64,000 nucleotides of DNA from Heliocidaris erythrogramma (GCA_025617745.1 CM046853.1:35534625-35598624); one strand, 5' to 3'; numbered from the stretch's first letter, positions 1 to 9,558 are shown. The notes: generated from the letters alone by a model not told the origin. Translations and numbers: made by a program.

Positions 1-428
1 CTCACGTCAATATAATGATTTACCTATAGATGTTAAATTGATTGATAACTTTAATACATTTTGCAACTTATTAAATATACGAATTCCATTTAGATATGAT
101 CTTTAAAGGAACATGCCTGTTTTGCCAATTAAGGGAGGGGTGGGGGTTGCCATTTTCTCTCTTCTGTTTTTAAGGTATTTTGATTTTGTTTATTCTTAAC
201 TCATGACTATATATAATTATTGTCATTTTGTTTCTTTGTGTATAATGATATATTTGTTTTATCTGTGTATTCATCTGGACCCAAGGGAAGAACAGCTGTG
301 TAATATTCACATACATGTAGATGAGTGGGCCATCCAACCAATTCACATTTTTTCTGATGTTATTATGTATCATTCTTGTTTGTCCGTAATGTTTTATTTT
401 TATATCATCGTGATTGGAAAATAAATAC
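1..428 (+). mobile_element. LINE 3' end, copy 1 (truncated by window edge)
   Basis: This stretch repeats at 1689-2116 (offset 1688) with near identity. It holds the last codons of a non-LTR retrotransposon ORF, ending in stop TAA near 104, followed by its 3' UTR and an AATAAATAC end. The coding part reads through the longer copy at 1552-1794. The small ORFs inside the 3' UTR are not genes. The 5' part lies outside the window. Confidence 0.7.
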
Positions 429-429
429 C

Positions 430-575
430 ACATCGAATGAGACCATAACTTCGTGGTCAAGTATGGTCTTGCTGCGCAGGAAATCAACGAAGGATGCGGA
501 GTTGCGGACGGCGTGCTCGGATAAACCGACTAGAGGCGCGAGAATATCGGCGAGGAACTTCGAAGTGTTATAAGC
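430..575 (-). pseudogene. Penelope-like element reverse transcriptase fragment
   Basis: Read on the minus strand, this encodes a block of the type KFLADILAPLVGLSEH followed by SASFVDFLRSK and MVSFDVVFIF. That is the N-terminal part of Penelope-like (PLE) reverse transcriptases just before and including the first catalytic-aspartate motif (SFDV). Only about 48 codons remain. It abuts a GIY-YIG fragment of the same class on the opposite strand, so the element is rearranged. Family assignment is from recognised motif wording, not from a search. Confidence 0.7.
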
Positions 576-578
576 AGC

Positions 579-857
579 CAGCTGGTCCACCCGAAGGACC
601 CTGTCTTCCCTGATAGGCGCGATGGAGTTGTCTACAAGATCCCATGTTCGACCTGTGACAAGGTTTATATTGGCGAGACTGGTAGACCCGTCGGGGAGCG
701 CATGCATGAACATCGCCGGGATGTTCGCCTCGGACGCACTGATAGCTCGGCTGTTGCTGAGCATGCTTGGACTGCCGAGCACTATCCCGGCTGGGATAAT
801 ATCAGTTTGATAGCGCGCCCCCGTCGACACGGCAGGGAAGAACGCCGCGCCCGGTGA
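579..857 (+). pseudogene. Penelope-like element GIY-YIG endonuclease fragment
   Basis: An open frame of 92 codons ends at TGA 855-857. It contains DGVVYKIPCSTCDKVYIGETG followed by RPVGERMHEH. The VYKI / VYIGETGR pair matches the GIY-YIG nuclease signature, with a following arginine and the C-terminal EHA/EHYPGWDNI block seen in PLE endonucleases. In intact PLEs this domain lies C-terminal to the reverse transcriptase and is used for target-site cleavage. Here there is no RT upstream on the same strand, so it is a fragment. The base composition is clearly more GC-rich than the flanking LINE sequence. Confidence 0.75.
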
Positions 858-1053
858 TTGGTCAACGGCAGCGACCAATCACAGCGCGAGTGGTCCGAGC
901 GTACATCCGGCCGCTCCGGGCGGCTCCCGCCGCTATTTAAGACCCGCTCAGCGTGATCTCGGCTCATTGTCTATGACTAAGGCTAGCAGTATATAGCAGC
1001 CGAAACGTCAGACTTCCTACGTTTACGTTTGCACATCGTGAGACAACTGATTA
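858..1053 (+). promoter_or_regulatory. PLE terminal region: CCAAT/TATA-like promoter and degenerate hammerhead-like motif
   Basis: After the endonuclease stop come inverted CCAAT boxes (ATTGGTC near 858 and GACCAAT near 874). A TATTTAAG box follows near 935. The motif at 971-1009 ends in CCGAAACGTC after a GGCT...AGCC stem. That is the 3' half of a hammerhead-like ribozyme of the PLE type, but the CTGATGA half is altered (CTATGACTAA). This is the expected layout of a PLE terminal repeat. Self-cleavage is unlikely given the altered core. Confidence 0.5.
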
Positions 1054-2116
1054 ACTCTCATCAATTATTCTTCACCACGATGAACCTCTTCCAATCTATT
1101 GGTGTTATGTTATCAAAATGTAATGATTTAAACGTAAACATATCCGGCAAACGCATTACACAATGTAACACAGTTAAATATCTTGGTATGCATGCATTTA
1201 CATGTAGATTCCAGATTAAAACTGGATATTCATATTGACGAAATGTGCCGGAAACTAAGTAAAATAGTAAAGTTTTTAGCTCGTCTTAGACATTGTGTAT
1301 CCGAATCAAACTTGAAATTAGTATATAGTTCAATAATCCTTCCCCTTTTTGATTATGCTGATATTGTATATGATTCAGCGAGCAAGAAGTATACTGAACG
1401 TCTACAAAAAATACCAAATAGGACAGGTCGCATCATTTTAAAAGTTAATCCTTTCAGTCGTATTTCAAACGAGGAAATTCATCTTAAACTAGAATGGAAA
1501 TCCTTACAGTCCAGACGGAATGTGCATATGATTATGATGGTCTATAAATAATTGCATGGTTTGGCTCCTCCATATTTAGAGGAGTCATTTAGATTGTGTG
1601 ATTATTCATATTGTGTAAGATCTCAGGGAAATATAATGTTACCAAAACCCAAGACGGAGTGTTGCCGTAGAATTTTTTCGTACAGAGGCTCACGTCAATA
1701 TAATGATTTACCTATAGATGTTAAATTGATTGATAACTTTAATACATTTTGCAACTTATTAAATATACGAATTCCATTTAGATATGATCTTTAAAGGAAC
1801 ATGCCTGTTTTGCCAATTAAGGGAGGGGTGGGGGTTGCCATTTTCTCTCTTCTGTTTTTAAGGTATTTTGATTTTGTTTATTCTTAACTCATGACTATAT
1901 ATAATTATTGTCATTTTGTTTCTTTGTGTATAATGATATATTTGTTTTATCTGTGTATTCATCTGGACCCAAGGGAAGAACAGCTGTGTAATATTCACAT
2001 ACATGTAGATGAGTGGGCCATCCAACCAATTCACATTTTTTCTGATGTTATTATGTATCATTCTTGTTTGTCCGTAATGTTTTATTTTTATATCATCGTG
2101 ATTGGAAAATAAATAC
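1054..2116 (+). pseudogene. LINE fragment: RT C-terminal region plus 3' UTR, copy 2
   Basis: The translated pieces LNVNISGKRI...VKYLGMH, then DSRLKLDIHIDEMCRKLSK and LPLFDYADIVYDSASKKY, then NDLPIDVKLIDNFN are the C-terminal part of a CR1/Jockey-like LINE reverse transcriptase after the catalytic domain. A 7-nt insertion near 1190 shifts the frame between KYLGMH and VDSRLK. A stop TAA follows near 1549. The 3' end 1689-2116 is the direct repeat of 1-428. It is non-functional. Confidence 0.75.
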
Positions 2117-2740
2117 AATACAAAAAAAAATGAATATCTGAAATTGTAATCCATCAAACACAAATTGGCAACTCCGTGACGTATTATGCGAGCTCCTCTC
2201 CCATTTGCCCTGGACCCCCAAAATTAGTAATTTCCATTTTCCAAGCATAACGAGATTGAAGGGTTTTTCAATAGCTTATGTTACTATTTAAGTTGAGATA
2301 ATCGTTTAGATTGTGTAAGGTAAATACTTTTGACAAGGTACAGTAATTTTGGAGGATAAAGTGAAAAATTATTTTCTTGATTTACAGGCATGACAGGGGA
2401 ATGTCTCTATGTTCAGAGATAATACTTTTTCAACCCCCTTTGCTGTGTGGAGGATTGAATTGTCATATTTTGCACTAAAAAGAACACTTGTAAAAAACAA
2501 GACATCCAAAATATTGAAAATTCATATGTTCGAGTTGCCGCCAATTGATAATTGGCGAAACGTTGCGACGTTTCGCCAATTATCAGTTGGCTTCCTCGGG
2601 CGAATGAAGATCCCGATATTAAAAGTAACAACAATATCATAATTACTTTTATTATTATTATAGTGATGCTATTACTAATACTAATATTAATACTAATATT
2701 AATACTAATTTAATCACAATTACTTATGATGTTATTCTAT
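2117..2740. other. Non-coding stretch with one strong hairpin and ATT-rich microsatellite
   Basis: No gene is recognised. A 24-bp inverted repeat with a 4-base loop lies at 2540-2591. An ATA/TAC trinucleotide-rich stretch lies at 2641-2712. Confidence 0.5.
2540..2591. repeat. Near-perfect hairpin, 24-bp arms
   Basis: The arms 2540-2563 and 2568-2591 are complementary with one G/T mismatch around the loop TGCG. Both strands carry CGAAACGT, the 3' half of the PLE hammerhead core, but no CTGATGA-to-stem-II arrangement is present. Confidence 0.8.
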
Positions 2741-2960
2741 ACGGGAGCCTAATCATTACAAGCTATATTTTTTTTAGGTTCCCCACATTTTACCTTTTCT
2801 TCTTTCTTTGGCCAGTCGTTCCTATATCTCTCGTAACTTACAATGTACTTGAAATTGAGTTATTTACCCGTACGTTTTGAAATATTTATGCTTGTAAAAT
2901 CTTAATTGTTTTTGATGTAAAAGTGCAAAATATAAACTTCAAATTTCAAACTTCAATACT
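2741..2960 (+). mobile_element. LINE-A 3' UTR fragment (solo 3' end)
   Basis: This matches 7415-7650 and 54605-54830 block by block, for example CCCCACATTTTAC followed by GCCAGTCGT and ACCTATATCTCTCG. It ends with the same TTCAAACTTCAATAC tail. It is a 5'-truncated insertion of the LINE family found just downstream. Confidence 0.7.
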
Positions 2961-4348
2961 TTGCTTAATATCGAACACCACACAATCATATTCATGAGGT
3001 AATATAAAGCAGAATGGAATAGATTCAGAGTAAGCCTCTCGTTTATTAACCGGCAACAGGTATTCAATATTGACGATTCCATTCTAGCATTCGATACATT
3101 TGTTGACATATTCACTGAATTGTTTGACACCAACATACCCTTACAGCGTCCTGCCTGCATAAACTACAAAAAGATGACAACATTTCCTTGGATCTCGAAA
3201 GCTCTTCTAAGGTCAATAAACAGAAATATAGATTGTTTTGTAAATATTAAGCTAAACCATACGAACGAAATAAGAATAAATATACTAATTACTGGAATAA
3301 TACTCCGCACAGCAGAAAGGCAAATCAACAAACAAACAATATTATTCAAATCAATTCCATATAATTGAGTCCGATATCAAAAGTACGTGGAAAGTACTCG
3401 GCAACAAAAAATAAAGAAAATAATAATACACAAATAATTTCTTGGTACTACAAAATTTCAATATGGCACGAAAAAGAAACATGATAACGAAGCTTAATAA
3501 TAATAATAAAGCTGACTTTAGTAATATTCATGCTAATGGTGAACATATAGATAACCAGACTTGCGTAGCCAATGCATTTCATTCCTTTTTTGTAAACAAG
3601 TCATAGGCCTTAATCTTGCCCGGAAAAATCCTGAATCCAATATAAAATTCCATTCTTTTCTAATGGACAAAGTATATCACATAGGCCTAGTCTATTGTTT
3701 TACCTGTTCACGAAACTGAAGTCAATTTAAAGTAAAAACAAAAGGTTTGTGTATGATGGTGTAACTAATGTTTCACTAAAAAATATCATTCATGAAAATA
3801 ATTTCTCCTTTAACACATATTTTCAATCGATCTCTAACAAACGGCACTGTTCCTAATAAAATGAAGATCGCAAAAGTCATACCTATTTTCAAGAAAGGTG
3901 ACCAACAAAGACATAGGTAACTACCGCCCTATAGCCCTATAGCACTCCTAACGAGATTCTCAAATATTCTAGAAAAATGTGTTTATTCTCGCCTCATTAC
4001 GCTTTTACATAAAAATCTTGTCCTCTCCGGGTCTCAATTTGGTTTCCGCAAAAAGCATTCAACTACGCACGCGCTTCTATTATTCATCAATAAAATTGCC
4101 AAAGCTATAGACAGTATGTCACACACTGCAGGTATTTCCCTGGACTTCTCTAAGTCCTATAAATCTAAGTACTATAAATCATGATATATTGTTGTATAAG
4201 TTATCTCACTATGGTATCTGGGCGAATGCCTTGGAGTGGTTCAGGAACTACCTTAGTGAAAGAAATGTATACATAAATGGTTTTGAATCGACCCTTCAGT
4301 CAACTATTTGTGGTGTCCCTCAAGGCCCTTTGTTAGGCCCACCCCTGT
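2961..4348 (+). pseudogene. LINE-A reverse transcriptase ORF, 5' part (broken)
   Basis: Fragments read in several frames: DDSILAFDTFVDIFTELF (linker between endonuclease and RT), PWISKALLRSIN, FQSISNKRH, then YSRLITLLHKNLVLSGSQFG with FRKKHSTTHALLLF (RT motif 2) and LDFSK (first catalytic aspartate region). It ends in CGVPQGP..LGPPLFIF. Several indels and stops make it a pseudogene. The ORF is cut at 4348 by FB1 and resumes at 5660. A second copy of the first part lies at 53584-54362. The clade looks CR1/Jockey-like. Confidence 0.75.
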
Positions 4349-4356
4349 TTATTTTC
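4349..4356. repeat. Left target site duplication of FB1 (TTATTTTC)
   Basis: TTATTTTC here is repeated at 5660-5667. The two copies flank FB1 exactly. Removing one copy plus FB1 rejoins the conserved RT segment (LFI...YINDL). Confidence 0.8.
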
Positions 4357-5659
4357 GGTCCGGTGTAAAAATGCCAGAGGTAAAAATGCCAGAGGTAAAA
4401 ATGCCAGTGGTAAAAATGCCAGAGGTAAAAATGCCAGAGGAAAAAATGCTAGAGGAAAAAATGCCAGAGGAAAAAATGCCAGAGGAAAAAATGCCAGAGG
4501 TAAAAAGGCCAGAGGTAAAAATGCCAGAGGTAAAAATGCCAGAGGAAAAAATGCCAGAGGTAAAAATGCCAGGGGTAAAAATGCCAGAGGAAAAAATGCC
4601 AGAGGTAAATGCTAGTACCCCCCCCCCCCCCCGCGGATATAGCATGCATGTATTGTTTGCCACTCGCTTTTAGTTGACGATCCTTTTTGGTTAAAAACTT
4701 CAATATTATATTCTTTTTTCACTTTTAATTCAGTTTGAATATATCTGCATCTTGTTCATAACTTGATGTGCATGAGCCTCCCCCGTATTAATGTTGACGA
4801 GGCCGTAATGCTCGATGTTTGTGTGACGGCCTGTACATTTGCTGAAGAAGGAAGAACTGAAAAAGAAAAAAAAGGTGCAGGTACAAGTACAGATAACGAA
4901 AAGCAAATTATTTTACTACAGGTACAGGTATTGTGTATCATGATGCGAGGGCATCTCGTTTTTCTGAAGGTTCGTATTTCCGAAACACTAATTTCCCATG
5001 CCTGGGGGTTCAAAATTCCGAACATTTGTTGCATTATTCCGAAGGTTCGTTATTCCGAAGGCTCGTTTATCCAAAATTTCATAATTCCGAAAAGGTTAAT
5101 ATTTACCCACAAAAGGACTGTCCCACATTAGGGTGATGTCATTTTTGCATCTATACCTCCTTTCCCTTCTCTAACCCTGAAATTCAGTTGCAGACTTCCT
5201 TCTCGTTCCAAATTCCATTCGGGATAATGAAATCGTACGTCGATTAAAAAAATGCCGAGTCTACGATCTGGAGTCCAGAGTCCAACAGTTCGACAAGAAA
5301 AACGCGGTCAAACCAAAAAGTCTAAAAAGTAAAATACAAGCAGATGTCAGGTCTGCTTCTTGACCTTTATATTTCACCTCTTGATTTTTCACCTATATTC
5401 TGCTAGTATGCAGCTGGCATTTTTTCCTCTGGCATTTTTACCTCTGGCATATTTACCTCTGGAATTTTTTCCTTTGGCATTTTTACCTCTGGCATATTTA
5501 CCTCTGGCATATTTACCTCTGGCAATTTTTCCTCTGGCATTTTTACCTCTGGCATTTTTACCTCTGGCATTTTTACCTCTGGCAATTTTTCCTCTGGCAT
5601 TTTTACCTCTGGCATCTTTTCCTCTGGCATTTGTACCTCTGGCATTTTTACCTGGCACC
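4357..5659. mobile_element. FB1: foldback element with 15-bp minisatellite inverted arms
   Basis: A 1303-bp element inserted in LINE-A. The left arm (about 4369-4612) is roughly 16 head-to-tail copies of TGCCAGAGGTAAAAA, with GGT/GGA variants. The right arm (about 5405-5655) is the same repeat in inverse orientation, about 17 copies. The ends read GGTCCGG...GTAAAAATGCC and, in complement, GGTGCCAGGTAAAAATGCC. The 8-bp TSD is TTATTTTC. No transposase ORF is visible in the 790-bp centre, so the copy is non-autonomous. Sea urchin TU and Drosophila FB elements share this plan of tandem-repeat inverted termini. Membership of the TU family is inference. Confidence 0.85.
4947..5110 (+). repeat. Solo arm of the FB2 repeat family nested in FB1
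   Basis: It contains GGGCATCTCGTTTTTC followed by units of the type TTCCGAAGGTTCGTA and the spacer CCCATGCCTGGGGGTTC. In complement this matches the right arm of FB2 at 14930-15110, including ATGCAACAAATGTTCGG. It shows one foldback family inside another. Confidence 0.75.
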
Positions 5660-6033
5660 TTATTTTCTACATTAACGATCTCCAGAACTCATCTGCAGTC
5701 TTGTCATTTATCCTATTTGCCAATGACTCCAATATGTTTTGCTCTCACCATAACCCGATACACTTCTGAACATTGTAAAAACTAAATTAAAGTGCGTTTT
5801 TGACTAGATTATAGTCACTCAACATATATAAAACAAATTTCATGTTGTTTAGTAATTCTATATCATCCTCATTAGGTGATATACAAATACACAATAAAAA
5901 TATTGCCCAGGTTGAATCTACCAATTTCGGGTTGTTTACTAACTTTGTAACAGTAAATACCTTGGAAAGTTCAAACTGATAGTTTATCTAAACTGTTGTC
6001 ACGTAACTCAGGTGTAACGAAAAAGCTGAAACC
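5660..6033 (+). pseudogene. LINE-A RT ORF, middle part
   Basis: This continues the reverse transcriptase after FB1: YINDLQNSSAVLSFILFA followed by NDSNMFCSHHN. That is the FADDT-type catalytic box with the first D changed to N. Then KYLG and CHVTQV...KLKPFVP lead into R1. The right FB1 duplication (5660-5667) supplies its first codons. Frame changes are present. Confidence 0.7.
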
Positions 6034-6044
6034 TTTTGTACCTT

Positions 6045-6779
6045 AACGTGGAGAAGTTTAACGGTTCATCATGTGTGTTGGTAGAAAGAAAGGGAAAAAC
6101 GGAAATTAGAAATGGATAGACGAGAAAGGATGACAAGAGAGAAAAGAAGAAATATTATTTCGTGACAATGGGTGAAGTCCTGAAAAGGACTGTAAACCAA
6201 TAGGAAGGTTTATTGGTTCACCAGGTTTATGGATAGGTGAAAGGTGATGGATGATCTGTAAACCAGATGAGATGAGATGAGAAGACTTGGTTGTTGATCG
6301 ATGGATGAGTAGCGATGGATTGAGTAGCGAAGGTTTGAGTAGATGAGGCTTGAGTAGGAGGTTACTCGACGTTTCGGACAGGTTGACTGTCCGTCATCAG
6401 GAGTGAAGTGTGCTAGACGAGCGGCGGGGTTTTATGGTGTGTATACGGACGCCGGAGGAATCGGCGGCCGGTGGTGTGGGCGGGGTTGCTGTCGGTGGTG
6501 GCGCTATTATGTCCGAGATTTGAGTGGGCGTGAGTGCGGATGTCGGAGGGATTGGTAGCGGGTGGCTGGCGGCGTGAAGTCCTTTGTGTGGTTGATGGTC
6601 GAGGGCGGAGATTGTACCGGGTTTGAGTAGGTGGGACGGCGAGCTGTGGCTACCAATCCCTCCGACATCCGCACTCACTTCTAATTTCCTTTTTTGCCTT
6701 TCCTCCTACCAACACACATGGTGAATCGTAAACCTTCTCCACGTTATAAGCTCCACCATGCAAACCTTCAAAGATCATC
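6045..6779 (-). mobile_element. R1: hammerhead-bearing retroelement unit with 11-bp TSD
   Basis: A 735-bp insertion in LINE-A bounded by TTTTGTACCTT at 6034-6044 and 6780-6790. The left part is a minus-oriented unit. The right part (about 6655-6755) repeats the start in inverse orientation: AACGTGGAGAAG at 6045, and its complement CTTCTCCACGTT at about 6734-6745. A hammerhead-like core lies at 6368-6400. The GGACTGTAAACC / CTGAAAAGGACT blocks recur in R2 at 43326-43580. The ORF on the minus strand at 6397-6678 is proline-rich and not recognised. Tandem or inverted partial copies, a hammerhead motif and an irregular TSD resemble Penelope-like elements and their non-autonomous retrozyme derivatives. 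Confidence 0.7.
6368..6400 (-). ncRNA. Hammerhead-like ribozyme core (R1)
   Basis: On the minus strand: CTGATGA, then stem II GGACAG / CTGTCC around loop TCAAC, then GAAA and ACGTC. One extra C sits between CTGATGA and stem II. The palindromic ACGT would give a two-base stem III in a monomer, or a four-base one between two molecules. The same 33 bases occur on the plus strand at 43331-43363. Activity is untested. Confidence 0.65.
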
Positions 6780-6790
6780 TTTTGTACCTT

Positions 6791-7665
6791 CTCATGTTAT
6801 GCTTATACTCTGTCTTGATCTTGCCTTATCTTAATTATTGTATACTTGCATGTGGTAATAGCTCCATTTATACCCGAACGGACAAAATTAATGTTGTACA
6901 ATATTCTTAAGATATCTGACTCGTACTTATACAATCTTAGAATATTTATATTTCAACGCAACAGTATACTGTACATTCCTACCCAACTAGACAAACCATT
7001 TCCACCTCACCCGAACTCGCACCGTTTTGCGAACAGAACAATCACCTTTACTCGACCCAAATTCTGGAAAAGCCTGAATAACGAACTGGTTGATAGCCCC
7101 TCCAACAATTAATTTAAACGGAAGCTAAGGTGTTACCTGTTAAGTAAGTATATGTATGTATGAATATTCATGTCATGCTGGATCGTACAGGAGGTCACAT
7201 AGACTTTAGTCGTGTTACACTGTCCCGCCTTTACAATTTTTCTTCCCCTTCCTTCTTCTTTTTCTAATTTTCTTCATTTTTTCTTCGCCTTCGTTTTTTC
7301 CCCTTTGACTCCACATTCTGCTCTTTGTTCTCCTTGTATGTTTCGTGAATCTGATACTTCCATTCCGTTTTGCCTTTTATTGCAGATAAATCTGAATTAC
7401 TTATGTTACTCTAAACGGGAACTTAATCATTTACAAGGTATACTTTTTATTTAGGCTCCCCACATTTTACATTCTCTTCCTTTTTGCCAGTCGTACCTAT
7501 ATCTCTCGAAAATTTATACATATATTTACCGTACATTATACTTGATACGAGTTCTTTACTAGTACGTTTTGAAATTGACATTTATGATTGTAATTTTGTT
7601 TTGAAATGTAAAAGTGGAACAAATAAAACTTCAAGCTTCAAACTTCAATACATTCTAATACAATT
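6791..7665 (+). pseudogene. LINE-A RT C-terminus and 3' UTR
   Basis: SVLILPYLNYCILACGNSS is the typical C-terminal LILPYLNYC block of CR1/Jockey-like RTs. It is followed by DKINVVQ, PNSHRFANRTITFTRPKFW and stop. The 3' UTR (about 7190-7665) holds CCTCCTT/TTTTCC pyrimidine tracts and the CCCCACATTTTAC...GCCAGTCGTACC blocks found in the other LINE-A copies. It is followed by an (ACT)n tail. Confidence 0.7.
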
Positions 7666-7666
7666 A

Positions 7667-7700
<34 letters not shown>
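7666..7700. repeat. (ACT)n microsatellite at LINE-A 3' end
   Basis: Eleven or so ACT units follow the LINE-A tail. The equivalent place in copy B (54836-54860) has a shorter, interrupted version. Confidence 0.9.
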
Positions 7701-7701
<1 letters not shown>

Positions 7702-7841
7702 ATAATGAAAATAAACTCCCAATACAACTACACATAAGATAATTACCCCGTGACAAAAAATATTCCATGCACAATTACAAAGTAAACTGCCTAATAACCA
7801 TCAAAAGACCAAAGTCTCCAAAAAGATAAGATATGGGGGGA

Positions 7842-7858
7842 GGGGGGGGGGGGGGGGG
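7842..7858. repeat. 17-base G run directly after the methyltransferase A stop codon
   Basis: In the mRNA this is a C-run starting at the first base after TGA (7859-7861 on the minus strand). Copy B has 14 Gs at the same place (55055-55068). Confidence 0.9.
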
Positions 7859-8034
7859 TCATTCTTTTGTAGCCACAATAGTCATGTACTCAAAGCGTCC
7901 CACCTCTCCCTGCAGAACGTCTTTAGATTTCTTAGGAGTCACGTCATACATCCATTTGTACACGTCATCGATGCATTCGTCGTGATGCTCCACTGGAATG
8001 TGCTTTAAGGGGGGAAATAGGCATCGGATTTGGC
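7859..8034 (-). CDS. Methyltransferase A exon 5 (C-terminus)
   Basis: Acceptor ATTAAACAG precedes GCCAAATCC. The exon starts with two bases that complete the split codon from exon 4 (A+GC = Ser). It codes LFPPLKHIPVEHHDECIDD, YKWMYDVTPKKSKD and RFEYMTIVATKE, then TGA. The length of 176 nt is identical in copy B. Confidence 0.75.
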
Positions 8035-8692
8035 CTGTTTAATGATATCAAACAATAACAAACAAAAATAAAATCATGATCGAAATACAGCATCAATTTT
8101 CATGCCCACGTGAACTTCACCATGAATTTTTGGAGAGTCGAGTCTGCTGAGAATAACTGTTGTAGCGTGCTCCCCCTTGGGCATACTGGCGCAATTTCAC
8201 TAGTGGGGCTGAATTCTCATTCAAGAATATCAAATTTCCAATTTCGCAAATGATACAGAAAGCAAAGCGAAGCAATGGAGAAAAATTTGCAGACTTTGAA
8301 AGTCTTTATTATAGTATAACGACAATGTAAATTTCGTCATAAAAATATCTAGATTTTTATTTCCAAATATATGGACAAAAAGACCATCTCGCTGCCAAAA
8401 AGTGAGGTGGCGGTGCCCAAATATTAGTACATGTAATTCTAAAATTTAGAGGGAATGCAGTCCCCCCTTCCGACCTCATACGCCTATGTATTAAATTATC
8501 CTCGTATTTCCGGGTAGCCTTCTTCCTTCTCGCACTATTTTCAGAATATATTTCCCGCTGATTTATCTGCCACTGAGTATGTGGGTGTGTGTATGTGTGT
8601 GTGTAAGGGGGGGGGGGGTTACAAGCGCCCTCGTGTTTCCCTTTCACCCGTACTACGCCTCTGCAGATATTTTCATATTATGCTGTACTTAC
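8035..8692 (-). other. Intron 4 of methyltransferase A
   Basis: No gene is seen. It contains a (GT)n/G-run stretch at 8578-8618. It aligns with 55245-56290 in copy B except for a 419-bp tRNA-like insertion there. Confidence 0.6.
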
Positions 8693-8828
8693 TTTTAACA
8701 TTTTTTTCGTTCCACTGAACCCAAGGCGATTGTTTGACCTCAGATCTCTGAATGATGAAACCCACTGATCTCATAAGGTTGAGAAAGTCTTCAGTACTTT
8801 TCGTCGGTGACAGCATGTAGCCGCAGTT
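8693..8828 (-). CDS. Methyltransferase A exon 4
   Basis: Acceptor CAACAG, donor AAAA/GTAAGT. The 136-nt exon codes NCGYMLSPTKSTEDF, LNLMRSVGF and SPWVQWNEKNVK. Start phase 0, end phase 1. It is nearly identical to exon 4 of copy B. Confidence 0.75.
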
Positions 8829-9218
8829 CTGTTGTGGTGTTGTGGTATGTGAAAATAAAAACATATGAACTATAAAAAGACATTTTCACTATTCACTCTT
8901 TATTGTATTGATCTATTCGTTTGATTTACAGCTGCAGCGTTAATGCGAAGAGATTAACTTATTAACAATAGCTGGTAAATGGGACGTGCCAGTTGAGCTT
9001 TAGAGAAGTTTCCATCAAATTACCGACTACTTGAAACTGAAAATTACTTGCAGAACGAGTAATAAGTTGCATTATTTCCACTGCACCTTTTACGTACAAT
9101 ATTTTAAGAGGACAAGTGGAGCTAGGAGTCATCCCAGTAGACGGACAGAAAACATGAAACGGGGTGGGGTTAACGTGAGAATGAAATGCATTGCACCCCC
9201 TAAAAAGGTTACATTTGG

Positions 9219-9288
9219 ATAAAGTCTCTCCAAAGTTTGGATATCTCATGATCACTTTCATCAATTGACGCCAAAAGTCTGATATTTT
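9219..9288 (-). pseudogene. Methyltransferase A exon 3 (degenerate)
   Basis: It aligns to the 63-nt exon 56799-56861 of copy B. Two lesions are visible: ACTTTTTGG has become ACTTTTGG, and ACTTTATCTGTATCC has become ACTTTATCC. The second removes the donor GT. Read from the acceptor in phase 0 it meets TGA at the sixth codon. Confidence 0.6.
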
Positions 9289-9558
9289 ACCTTGAGTGAG
9301 CAAAAATCCACTTTGGGAAGGGGTGACAAATCCAGGCTTGACAAGAAATAGTATTATTTTCTGCCTGGTATCAGCATAGTGTTTAAAAGGCTTAGACATT
9401 TACATTTTCTGATCAATAAATGACCATTTATGGAAGAACAGTCTTTGTTCTGTGAATATCCTTACAAATCCCATCAACATCGCTCCCTTGAACCCTTTGA
9501 AGAGCTGAAGCCTGAAGTTATTTTACTGTAACTAAATTGCCCAAAGTAGTGACTTTAC

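Noticed and set aside
4308..5785. Repetitive ORFs (MPEVK-like, LPLAFLPLA-like, ARGKN-like) on both strands
   Set aside because: They are translations of the 15-bp minisatellite arms of FB1, where length divisible by three keeps all frames open.
6397..6678. Proline-rich minus-strand ORF of 93 codons as a host gene
   Set aside because: It lies wholly within the R1 unit and matches no known domain. It is more likely non-coding element sequence.
8357..8647. 96-codon minus-strand ORF as a sixth methyltransferase exon
   Set aside because: It lies in intron 4 over (GT)n, is not open in copy B, and is not needed for the 891-nt frame.
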